Below the pieces are notes generated by a model. It saw only the letters and a list, made by a program, of their open reading frames with translations, was not told the origin of the DNA and did not search any database. The position numbers and the translations under genes were made by a program. 64,000 nt of DNA from Galerina marginata (lineage: Eukaryota; Basidiomycota; Agaricomycetes; Agaricales; Galerinaceae), in NCBI GenBank assembly GCA_023014335.1, contig JAECYW010000003.1:3720001-3784000 (forward strand), given 5' to 3'. Shown here in pieces: positions 35,893-45,630 of the stretch. The number at the start of each line of letters is the position of its first letter. The first letter of the stretch is position 1.

Positions 35893-36430
35893 CTGTTAGG
35901 ACTGAGTCTGGACATTCCAAGATTCTGCCAGAACGTGGAATACAGAACAGAACAAACAGAGCTTTGGCCTCAGCTATGAACAGTGTCTAGCCTAACAACA
36001 TGCCCCAATTTATGGTCAGGAGACCAGAAAGTCAGCACCATGCCTGTAGGGGCAACTGAAGTCCAGGATGCCGGAAACGGGATCGGAGAACTAGCAGGGA
36101 ACCAAAGTCAATATATTAAATGCAGTGATTTAATCTAATCTATCTAAACGCGCTTGGGAGAGAACCAAAGTGGGAAGAGTGGGAACCCAATCCTAGGTGA
36201 GCAGTATATATAAGAAAAGGCACTTTAGGGGAAGTGTCGCCTGCAAAATAATAAAATAAAATAAAGTCCATAAATAAAATGAATTCTTCGGAATAATGTC
36301 CGAAACAGTGGAGCAGAGCAGAACTCCAGAACATCGGACCCAGAAATTGGAGCTTTGGAAATCAGAAGCGGAGTTCCCCTTACAATGTTCTAAGGCATAT
36401 TTTGGAAGGCAAAAAATGAGTGGAATGTGC
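35893..36430 (+). mobile_element. Truncated LTR, family A, with a nested LTR
   Basis: The sequence begins TGTTAGGACTGAGTCTGG and matches 7407-7575 through GCCCCAATTTATGGTCAGGAG. It is interrupted at 36045-36384 by a family B LTR and resumes for a short distance (CTAAGGCATATTTTGGAAG). Beyond that the match with the copy at 7407 is lost, so its 3' part is missing or diverged. Confidence 0.7.
36045..36384 (-). mobile_element. Solo LTR, family B (340 bp)
   Basis: It runs TGTAGGGGCAACTGAAG... to ...GTTCCCCTTACA and is the reverse complement of the LTR at 40496-40843, with small changes. The flanks ATGCC (36040-36044) and ATGTT (36385-36389) look like a 5-bp duplication with two C/T differences. 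It interrupts a family A LTR, so it is younger than that. A TATATATA run lies near 36215. Confidence 0.8.
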
Positions 36431-36859
36431 TGAAAGCAGTGCTTTGGCTTTATCTCAGTTATTTTTCATCCATTTTGGATGTGCCTGAGCTTATTTTAAA
36501 TTTCATGAGTACAGAATTTGATATCCAGACATGTACAGTATAAAATGATTTCTGATTATGGAAAAACATTTTTCCCTTTAGTAAAATGTTTTCTGGTGAC
36601 TTTAAAATGTTTTTAACCTTGCTAAAATCCTTTTAGATGATGATTGATGGTAGTAAAATGTTTTTTCTTTAGGGTTAAAATCTTTGCACTGGGTCAAAAC
36701 CATTTTCTTTAGGTTAAAAAACATTTATTTCCTCTTAAAATCATTTTAACAATATTAAAAACATTTTAACTACAACTAAAACATTTTCTGTGGAAAGAAT
36801 ATAATACTGATTGATCATGATCTTTCTGTGCCATTGGCCAGAAAGACTTCACCAATAAT

Positions 36860-37520
36860 TTTTTGGAGCATTGTAAATGTTGTCCTCTTTGCTTTGTATG
36901 ATTCTGTTAGCCAGACAGACTTCACTGATGTTTTTTAAAGCATTGGAAATGTTGTCCTCTTTGCTTTCTAAAATTCTCTTAGCTAGACAGACTTCACTGA
37001 TGTTTTTTAAAGCATTGGACATGTTGTCCTCTTTGCTTTCTAAGATTCGCGCTCAATGACTTGGATTATTCTCTGGTGGATTCAGCCAGACGGACTTCAC
37101 TGATGTTTTTTAAAGCATTGGAAATGTTGTCCTCTTTGCTTTCTAAAATTCTGTTAGCTAGACAGACTTCACTGATGTTTTTTAAAGCATTGAAAATGTT
37201 GTCCTCTTTGCTTTCTAAAATTCTCTTAGCCAGACAGACTTCACTGATGTTTTTTAAAGCATTGGACATGTTGTCCTCTTTGCTTTCTAAGATTTGCGCT
37301 CAATGACTTGGATTATTTTCTATTGGATTCAGCCAGACAGACTTCACTGATGTTTTTTAAAGCATTGGACATGTTGTCCTCTTTGCTTTCTAAGATTCGC
37401 GCTCAATGACTTGGATTATTCTCTGGTGGATTCAGCCAGACAGACTTCACTGATGTTTTTTAAAGCATTGGACATGCTGTTCTCTTTGCTTTCTAAGATT
37501 CGCGCTCAATGACTTGGATT
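36860..37520 (-). repeat. 103/72-bp minisatellite, right arm
   Basis: The same unit family as 11240-11637 occurs here in reverse, with alternating long and short forms. The long form includes CGCGCTCAATGACTTGG. Unit number and order are close to the left arm once the 3604-bp insertion is removed. Confidence 0.85.
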
Positions 37521-37689
37521 ATTCTCTAGTGGATTCTGTGCATCCTCAAATTTATTGGATCCTCAGGTTCACTTGTGGAATGCCATGATGTGTGCAATGA
37601 ACTGACAGTGACCTGAATTTCACTTGAAGTGACTTGGGCCATGCTGTAATAACATTTTTACCTTCTTGAATTCACTTGCAGATATGCAC

Positions 37690-38400
37690 TGGCACAGGTA
37701 ACATGTCATGCATAAGCAAGATGTCTTTGAATTGACCCATCTATCTTGTCCCAAAATCCTCCGACTTTTGACTTGCTTAAGTGAGATCGGTAAGCAAGAT
37801 GTCTTTGAATTGATCCATCTATCTTGTCCCGAATTCCTCTGACTTTTCGGTTGCTTAGGTGTCATGCATAAGCAAGATGTCTTTGAATTGAACCATCTAT
37901 CTTGTCCTGAATTCCTCCGACTTTTCGGTTGCTTAGGTGTCATGCATAAGCAAGATGTCTTTGAATTGACCCATCTATCTTGTCCCAAAATCCTCCGACT
38001 TTTGACTTGCTTAAGTGAGATCGGTAAGCAAGATGTCTTTGAATTGATCCATCTATTTTATCCCGAATTCCTCCGACTTTTTGGTTGCTTAAGTGAGATC
38101 GGTAAGCAAGATGTCTTTGAATTGAACCATCTATCTTGTCCCAAATTCCTCCGACTTTTCGGTTGCTTGGGTGTCATGCATAAGCAAGATGTCTTTGAAT
38201 TGGCCCATCTATCTTGTCCCGAATTCCTCCAACTTTTCGGTTGCTTAGGTGTCATGCATAAGCAAGATGTCTTTGAATTGATCCATCTATTTTGTCCCAA
38301 AATCCTCCGACTTTTCGGTTGCTTAGGTGTCATGCATAAGCAAGATGTCTTTGAATTGAACCATCTATCTTATCCCAAAATCCTCCAACTTTTCACCATT
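37690..38400 (-). repeat. 78-bp minisatellite, right arm
   Basis: There are about nine units of 78 bp, alternating between the CATGCATAAGCAAG and GATCGGTAAGCAAG forms. The latter occurs three times here but once in the left arm, so the arrays have expanded or contracted independently. Confidence 0.88.
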
Positions 38401-39001
38401 CTATATTTCCCTTGCAGCAGTCTAGCTTTGACATTGTAATATTTTAATGAACTCATTACATCTTTAGTTTTACTTGCAGCCCACTTGTGGTGACTTGGGT
38501 GGTGGAGTTCTTCTTTACATTGTATACTTCAGATGCTCAGTCTTTATATTTGCATATTGATTCATTGGATGGGATTTCTTCTTAAAATATGTTTTTTTGC
38601 TTCTTATTGTTGTGTGGGCCAGTAATAAGCCTTGAGATATTCCTGGGACTGTGCCAGTACTGCTGGAAATAACAAAAGTTTTTTTTATTTTAGGACCCCT
38701 GGCACTCCTCAAGAATATTAATTATTTTAACTATGAATAACATTTTCTGTGTCACAAAATTTACAGTCCTGAAAACATTTTTATATGAAATGTTTTCACA
38801 TACAAAAATGTTTTCCATTTATCTATATTTAGAGTTGCAGAATCATTTTATTAAAAAACATTTTCTAAAATGTTTTTATTATTGGCAGAAAATGATTTGC
38901 ATAAAATGTTTTTATAAATCATTTTAGGCCTACCTTTAGGTTGTATTTCCTATCAGGAATTAATCAACCTAATAGGTTAGTCATAAGGGGCCACTGAAGT
39001 G

Positions 39002-39417
39002 GACGAGCAGCAGAGCAGAAAAACAGGGATTCTCGGCCAAGGTTGACTCCAGAAGAGAAAGAGCGGCTTTGTGCTGAGCAAAGATGCTTTAACTGCAAAA
39101 ACACTGGTCACCTAAGCCGTAATTGCAACAAAGAATCGGATAGACCTGCAGAACTCAGCACAGCACAGATCAGAGTGAGCAAAAATTCCGGGAAATATTG
39201 CCCCAGGTATCCAGACACAGATTCGGAGTCCGAAACGGAGGGCGCGAGAGGCCATAAGGAAGAGTCCACTGACGAGGACACGGATCCAGGATCGGAAATG
39301 GAGGGCGCGAGAGAGCATCTTTCCAGGGTTGACAGCAATGATGACCACTGGCAGAGCAGTGAGTCAGAGTCGGAGGACTCAGAATATTACGAAGAGTTGG
39401 ACAGTGATGATTACTGA
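39002..39417 (+). pseudogene. Gag fragment with CCHC zinc knuckle
   Basis: The reading frame enters at the junction with the 29 kb block, so its 5' part is lost. It reads CFNCKNTGHLSRNC, a C-x2-C-x4-H-x4-C zinc knuckle as in Gag nucleocapsid regions. An acidic S/D/E-rich tail with a repeated SE-EGAR element ends at TGA 39415-39417. No protease or polymerase follows; a polypurine-like GGCTGGAGGGCGAA and the LTR come within 70 bp. It is probably a gag-only or internally deleted Ty3/gypsy-like element. Confidence 0.75.
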
Positions 39418-39482
39418 TGTCTGATTACCGTCTGTCGTTGTCCTTTGGGTTAGAGCCTTACGATGTAAGGCTGGAGGGCGAA

Positions 39483-39832
39483 TGTAAGGTACAGGACTCG
39501 ACGGACCGAGCATCACCAAATCGGATAGCCTCGCCGTCTCTCGAGGCTTGGCTATGACGTAGTTATCTTATCTCATTTCACAATCTTATCTATTCTTTAT
39601 TCCTAGTCATACAAGTAGCACAAGGCAGCAATGAGGTGATATTAACGAGGGGTAGAGTTCAAACGGACTATATTAGTTTAGATCTTAGTTACATCAGCTT
39701 AGTACGTAGGATAGTATAAATACTCGAGAGTTTCGTAGGTAGTCTTCAGTCTTTCGAATACGAGTACCTTGAATACGCATTCCTCGCGCATTTCTAAGTC
39801 ACTCCAGAAGGATTCTAGTGGTGTTGCTAACA
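39483..39832 (+). mobile_element. 3' LTR of the gag remnant (350 bp)
   Basis: It starts TGTAAGGTACAGG directly after a purine-rich tract and ends GTGTTGCTAACA. It contains TATAAATACTCGAG near 39715, a plausible TATA box. The TGT...ACA ends fit an LTR. No second LTR is seen in the window because the 5' side of the element is missing. Confidence 0.68.
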
Positions 39833-39843
39833 TTTATTGACGT

Positions 39844-41850
39844 CTACTGACTAAATAAACTCGGCAACCTCACATTGTCAAACCACGAATAGTCAAGCAG
39901 ATCTCCTGTCTGAGCCACATCAGAGCCGTGAGTGGATTGAGCTTGAGAGGGACCAGCTTCAGGCTGAGAAGTCATCGTCTGAGTTGCGGGGTACTGATAG
40001 CCGGGCATCCCTTGAGCCACATCGGAGCTGTGCGTGGAGCGAGCTTGAGAAAAACCGGTGTCAAAAGGACTGCCAGTGGCTTCGCGCTGAGAAGTCATCG
40101 ACATCGTCTGACTTGCAGGATTCTTATGTCGAAGCTGAAGCCTCAAGACTGCTCGCTCGTGTTTCTGCCTTGCTCGCTTGTTTTCCCTCTCCAACTTCAT
40201 TTTGTGTTCCTCTGCCTCCAACCTCTTCTCTTTGGCCTTCAGCTTCTTTGTCTTGAGCTTGATTTTTTGCCATGCTAATGCAACACTTGCGGTTGAAGAA
40301 ACTTTTGCCCAGGCTAGGTCAAGCTCCTTCTGACATGTGTGCTCTTCTGCCTCAGCTGCTCCTGCAAAAACATCAAGCTTGGACTTCTTTGTTGCACAAG
40401 CTTTAGACTCACAAGAGGTGCCTTCAGCCTTTCGCTTTTCAGCTTTTGATCTCCTTTCTTCAACGTTGTCATTGGGGACATCATCGTCAGCTGGTTGTAA
40501 GGGGAACTCTGCTTCCGATTTCTGAAGCTCCGATTTCCGGGTCTGACATTCTGGAGTTCTGGTCCGCTCCACCTGTCCGGACGTGATTCCAAAGATTTCA
40601 TTTTATTTATGGACTTTATTTTATCGTACCACTTTTATTATTTTACATGCAACACTTGCCCTAAAGTGCCTTTTCTTATATATACCGCTTACCTAGCATT
40701 GGGTTCCCACTTTTCCCTCTTTGGTTCCCTGCTAGGTGCGTTTAGGTAGATCAGATTAGATCACCGCATTTAATATATTGACTTTGGTTCCCTGCTAGTT
40801 CTCCAATCTGTTTCCGGCATCCCGGACTTCAGTTGCCCTTACACTGGTTTGCTCTTGCTAGAAGTGAATTCATCACTGGTAGTGGCATCAGCCCCATCAT
40901 CATCGGTTGTAGGTAGGTGGGCTCCCTCAGCAATAAGATCACTTGCTAGGATCTCCTTTAAAAGTTCATCATCCAGGATACCATCAGCATCGCTGTTGGC
41001 AAGGCTGTCTTCAAAGACTGACAAGTCAATTCCTTGGTCCCTGCTATGGCCAATCCCAGTTGGGATTACGTTTAGACACTCCCCGATAAGCTCTCGCATT
41101 GCGAAAAACCATGGACACGCTTCCTTTATCTCTTCTAAATGAGATTTTAGTGAAAACACGTCAAGAATTTGGGTGAGACATACTCCATTTGTTTGTAAAC
41201 TCATTTTTGGCCTCCATGTTGATATCTTCCTCTCTAGTAATCCCTTCTCCAGTCGTACCAAGCACTGCAATATACTCCCAGGTTATTAGTGTCATCCTGA
41301 CAATATTTGAAGTGAGTATTACTGGTACCAACTGCCCACAAACTGACACTCACGCCTTGATTTGGTTTTTGATTTTCTCGCCCCACACGTTCTGCAACTT
41401 TCCGCGAACCTTGGTGTCCTTTTCATCCAGAGCCGAGGATATTGCCTGAGCATAGTTGGGATGTTTAGAAAAGAGCGCCTCAGCTACCTTCCAGTGCCAG
41501 TGAGTCTTCTTGGCACCTCCACCCTTAGCTGATGAAGTGTTGCTGCCTGGTGCTGGGAACAACTCCTGCTTGATCTTAGGGTCGTCGGTAATTGTGCTGA
41601 TCAGCTTCTCGGAAAGTTCAGATCCCTCCTTCCAGCTAGAAACTGCGGTTAAACTTTCTTCAAGCGAGAGCAGCAGTAGCAGCAGGACGTACTTCACTTT
41701 CTGGTATGCCCCAGTTTCATCTACAACCTCAACCTCCTCCTCGTCACTCTCAGGCTTAGGATCAGCCTTCTTCTTTCCTTTATCCTTCTTTGCAGGTTTT
41801 TCTTTTGGTGCTGTCTTTGCTTTTGTAGTGTTTTTTTTCTTAGGAGCCAT
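39844..41850 (-). CDS. Nuclear-type hypothetical gene split by a solo LTR
   Basis: The ATG at 41848-41850 starts a Lys-rich, nuclear-signal-like head (MAPKKKNTTKAKTAPKEK). A conserved-looking block follows (ITDDPKIKQELFPAPG, WKVAEALFSKHPNYA), then small exons near 41210 and an exon with CPWFFAMRELIGECLNVIPTG. That exon runs to 40849, where a 348-bp LTR enters. On the far side the same frame continues (PADDDVPNDNVEERRSK, a charged coiled coil near 40200-40320, and a Q/S-rich tail with two similar SQ-ARSTH-SDVAQ repeats), ending at TGA 39844. I have seen such proteins only as uncharacterised mushroom families; no function is assigned. As it stands the product ends early, soon after KSKPV. Confidence 0.62.
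40496..40843 (+). mobile_element. Solo LTR, family B, inside a coding exon
   Basis: It is 348 bp, TGTAAGGGGAACTC... to ...TTGCCCTTACA, with a perfect 5-bp duplication CTGGT (40491-40495 and 40844-40848). It is the reverse complement of the copy at 36045-36384. Removing it with one duplication joins the two coding halves in frame, so the insertion is young. Confidence 0.93.
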
Positions 41851-41899
41851 GGTTTTCGAGTCTCTAGGAGAAGGGAGCACATTGGCAAGAGCTCATGTC

Positions 41900-43010
41900 T
41901 CAAAAGGAATCTACAAATAAAATTTATTTTTAATTACATAAAAATCAATTATCTAAAATAACGAGAGCAAGAGGAGAACTGTGAGCAGAACTGACAAGTC
42001 CAAAACCTGGTTCTGTGGCAGAACCAACTCCAGAGGCAGTTCTGTGACGGTTCTGGTTCTGTGCTTTCTCATGGTTCTGGTTCTGTGCTTTCTCATGGTT
42101 CTGGTTCTGAAAAGCATCTCCAGAACCGAAATCAAAACTGACTCAGAACTGGCCCAGAACCGAGCACTCTGAACTCCCCTATTATTCTTTTCACCCATAC
42201 TTCCACCTCTCGAGACACTTGAAGCCCTGTTAACGGCTCTTGCTATTGAAATCGAAAGTTGGTTTGCACTGGAATAAAGTTGCTGGCTTTGTTTTGAGGC
42301 CAGTAGGACAGTCAAGAGCTCTGATTCGGAGCTAACTTGACATGTCCATGACTTATCCAGTATGAATAGATTCTGACTATTTACAAGGTCTTCACACCTA
42401 CATTTGTATGCCCGTTTTTTCTTACATTAAGCTCTTAAGAACACGTCCACCTCACACCTAGAGTGCAACAAATGATAACCACCATTGAGAGGGTTGCCAA
42501 CATGAATACCAGAGTCCTCCTTGTTTGGCAGGGCTTGGCTTGTTATCTGTTGTTGCTCCTGCCCCTGGTATTAAACCTGCAGCATTGTTGTCATCTTCCA
42601 CTGTCAAAGCCAACAATAGGAAAGCTCAGGTGGGTACAGCTATGAATCCAAAGTATGTTGCAATTTACATAGCATATTCCTTGTCTCCTTGCTAACTTTA
42701 ATTCCAGAAGTCAAAACACACATCAGGAAAAACCTAAATTGCTTATTTGCGAAAATAAGTTGTAATCAGTATGGGCAAAATGTCCCCGAACTGATGTCAA
42801 CTTACTTTGCCAAACCAGCTCTTATAAGTTTGCAATCAGTTGTGGATCAGCCGCTCATTACTTATTCAGCACAAATTTTCAGTTAATCTGTTTTGATTAG
42901 AAAGAATTGACTTGCACAATTCTTATTCTCTAATATATGCTCCAATATCCTTAGCGTGAAATTGATTCTATCATAGCATTTAAAACATTCTAAATAACAT
43001 CAATACATTA
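41900..43010. other. No supported gene; short 24-bp repeat
   Basis: Two and a half units of GGTTCTGGTTCTGTGCTTTCTCAT lie at 42048-42110. They make a minus-strand frame of RTRTMRKH repeats that I do not regard as a gene. The frames at 42463-42886 have no motif. Nothing else is seen. Confidence 0.45.
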
Positions 43011-43019
43011 GTCGACTCC

Positions 43020-43720
43020 ATCAACAGCTGCGGTCGAAGTGGCGGCAGCTGATTACATGTCAATGATGGTGAAGGAGCTTATGGTGAGGGTGCACCCGCA
43101 ACAATCACGTCAACAGCAAGGCGGAGGAGGTTGGGGCACTGACCACATCAATGCTAGTGAAAAACCGCAGCGACGACCACGTTCAAGTTAGCAGCAGTGA
43201 AGGAGGTCATGGTAGTGGTGCGCTCACAGCGCCCACATCGAAGGCAGTAAAAGGAGGTGCTTGCGGTGACGACATCAAAGTTTGTGAAAGAAATATCTGC
43301 GTCAATGACCACGTCAGCGGCGGTAATAGTCGCGATGACATACGCGTATACGGTAGTACAAACTACATTGATAGAATTACACCGTACATCGGCGGCGGTA
43401 GAGGTTGTGGTCAAGGTGCACCAGCAGAAACAATGTCGACAGCAGAGGGGGTCAGAGTCATGGCGCGTCCGCTGCAAAAACATTCATGGCAGCGAGAGAG
43501 AGAGAGAGAGAGAGGCTCCGCGTCAACGGACACGTCAACGGCGGTGATGGAGTTGGTGATAGTGTACCTGTAACGGCAATGTTAATGGTAGAGAAAGCCT
43601 CAGAAAGGGGTTGCAGTGATAGTGCGCCCACAGAGACTACGTCAACGGCAGAGAAGGAGGTTGTGGTGTTGGCACGAGAAAAGATTGACGGTGGTGAAAA
43701 AGATGCTGGGATCAGTGGTG
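43020..43720 (+). repeat. Degenerate minisatellite, GCAGCGGTGAAGG-type
   Basis: Loose repeats are built from CAACGGCAGTGAAGGAGGT, GGTGCGCYCACAG and ACCACGTCAACG, with variable spacing. Open frames exist in all three plus frames and on the minus strand, typical of a repeat without stops and not of a gene. A (GA)n run lies at 43494-43514. Confidence 0.65.
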
Positions 43721-43729
43721 TTTGCTTTG

Positions 43730-45630
43730 AGAATTGCTAAGTCAGTTCAAGCTCCGACACATGTGACCATGTTGATTGTGGTTGAACGTGAGAAATCAAC
43801 AGAACTTAACTTCAACTCCAACCACCACCATCCTCTCTCCGCTCTCAATGACTGCTGGCGTTGTCGATATCTTTACTCAGTTTTGTCTCATTCACGCGTC
43901 ACGGTGTCCACGACTGAAGAACATGGGTGACTGGTATGTTTAAACTGCCTCCTACTGTGTCTCCAGTTGATGCCGCCTCCTCTTTACTCCCCATCATTGT
44001 TTGTAGCTCGCGATGATAGCCCTACGATTAACCATCAAGGTGCGAGGCTTTCCGCGCTACACATACATGCCCGCCCGCGTCAGCCAGCCATCTAAGTCGG
44101 TAACGACTGCCCAGACGCACCAAGGACAACCTGGCATCACCCATAAAGCCCCCCCGCACCTCTCGTACCAACCCTGACCTCAAAGAATTCCTTCCCACAA
44201 CGGAGCCTGCCGGATCTGTGCAGCCTCGTCTATTTCGCATTTTGGTGCGCTTTCGACTTGTGGGGTGCGCAAACAGCCTTGACCGCGCCATATGGGCAAA
44301 CCAAGGTGTTAGGGCTGTAAAAAGTAATTAATGTCCGTCATGCTTTCTTCTAAAGCTTGAAGATTTGCTTACCTCATATATAGCGGCTTCTGCCCTTGAC
44401 GTTCAATGTTTCCGCAGGCGCATCCTCAAGTTGAATGTGTTTATGTAGCCTTTCGAATTTTGAATTGACAAGATAAGTAAGTTACAACTCATAGCCTCGT
44501 TAAATTACTACTTACTTTGTTTCTAGCCCACGTTGAGCTTGGGATGCTGACGCTGCAGCAATGTTTGCTGTCGCCTGCTGCCTGTCTGCCCACTCCTCGA
44601 TGACTGACTTTTTATCATCACCACCCACTCGCCCCTACTCTCTTCGTTGGACATGTTATGTGAGTTCTTAGCTACCCGCCTGTTTCAGCCGTTGACTATA
44701 CAGGCAGGTTTTTTTGGGCCATTCAGTGTGTTTCATATGGTTCAACACTGTAAGTCTTCATGGTTACATTTTGTTAACCGGAACCTGATGTGCTTTGTCT
44801 TTTACAGCTCGCTCTCGCTGTTTTTAACCCACTTAGACTAGAATAGTGGCCTGATACATGTATTAGTCCTTGAATATATTGCTCGTTGTGATCTCTTTTA
44901 TGTCTACTAAGTTCAATGGAAAGGAAATCTAGGTTAACCACCGTGGATATGGAAGTTTATTGTAAACATATCTTTGTGAATAAGTCGGAATCAGTCCGTG
45001 ATGAACACCCGATCAGTTGCCAATTTTCGAGGGACCTGACTTATTTGACTGACCCAACTTACCCAACTTATTTGAACTGATTTAAGCATATATTTCCTTA
45101 TTCCAGCGTATACTGGCAAATAAGCAGATGAGGGTTTTCCTGATGCAACTGGATCAAGAATCACCATGGTGGACTTGAATGCAACTTCTCTGACTATTGG
45201 GAGAAAATGGGCAAACTGGAATACCAAGTTTGTCCTGCTCCTCTTTTATGTAATTCTTCTTTTCTAATAATGGTGTGGTAGAATTGAAAACCACCAATCT
45301 AGATTGTTGATAGACTGGTGGCTTTGAGGCTTGGATTCTGGCCCAGCAGCAGTTTTTGCTTGGTTTCTCATACATATTAGTCATTTTTGATACCCATACA
45401 ATTGGGGGTGGCCAATCCCTGTGATGGCCACGGCCCGGGAATGTCACACGTGATGCCTCGGACATCACAAATGTTGAAACATTGTAATTTCATGAGTTCT
45501 TGATGGTTTCCCTTCGTTTTTTTTGTACAGTGCACATAATGTATGCTGTAGCAATAAATTAAAAGCTTGAATTAATGTTTTTTTGTCCAATAAAATGTTA
45601 AAAACTGAAAATATGGTACAAATAGCAGTT
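43730..45630. other. No supported gene
   Basis: Short frames on both strands have no recognised motif. The last part (about 45480-45630) is the 3' side of the minus-strand transposase pseudogene. An oligo-T/A-rich stretch near 45510-45600 could contain its polyadenylation signal. Confidence 0.45.

Larger units (their letters stand above)
9979..39001. mobile_element. 29 kb block bounded by long inverted KDZ-type arms
   Basis: Both ends carry CACTTCAGTGGCCCCTTATGACTAACC in inverted orientation, and the homology runs inward for about 2.2 kb on the left (9979-11637 joined to 15249-15790) and 2.4 kb on the right (36560-39001). Inside are a KDZ transposase gene, two accessory genes and several nested elements. 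The 8 bp outside the ends do not match (ATTTGCCA on the left, GACGAGCA on the right). It may be one giant element whose flank was rearranged, or two opposed copies that lost their inner ends. Its first 16 bases match subfamily 1 (at 354 and 2529), but the rest of the terminus differs. Confidence 0.7.
36560..39001 (-). repeat. Right inverted arm of the 29 kb block
   Basis: This is the reverse-complement partner of 9979-11637 plus 15242-15790. From the inside out it holds an AAAATGTTTT array, the 103/72-bp minisatellite (36860-37520), the 78-bp minisatellite (37690-38400, about nine units against six on the left) and the decamer-rich terminus. It keeps the uninterrupted target of the 3604-bp element at 37109-37115. 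Confidence 0.88.

Noticed and set aside
35920..35950. AAGATTCTGCC inside a short palindrome as another constant-tip hairpin
   Set aside because: The tip lacks the CGAA half and the sequence is part of the family A LTR, so it is not a member of the set.
43151..43740. Overlapping open frames with valine/threonine-rich products
   Set aside because: Three plus frames and one minus frame are all open across a degenerate minisatellite, which is expected from the repeat composition.
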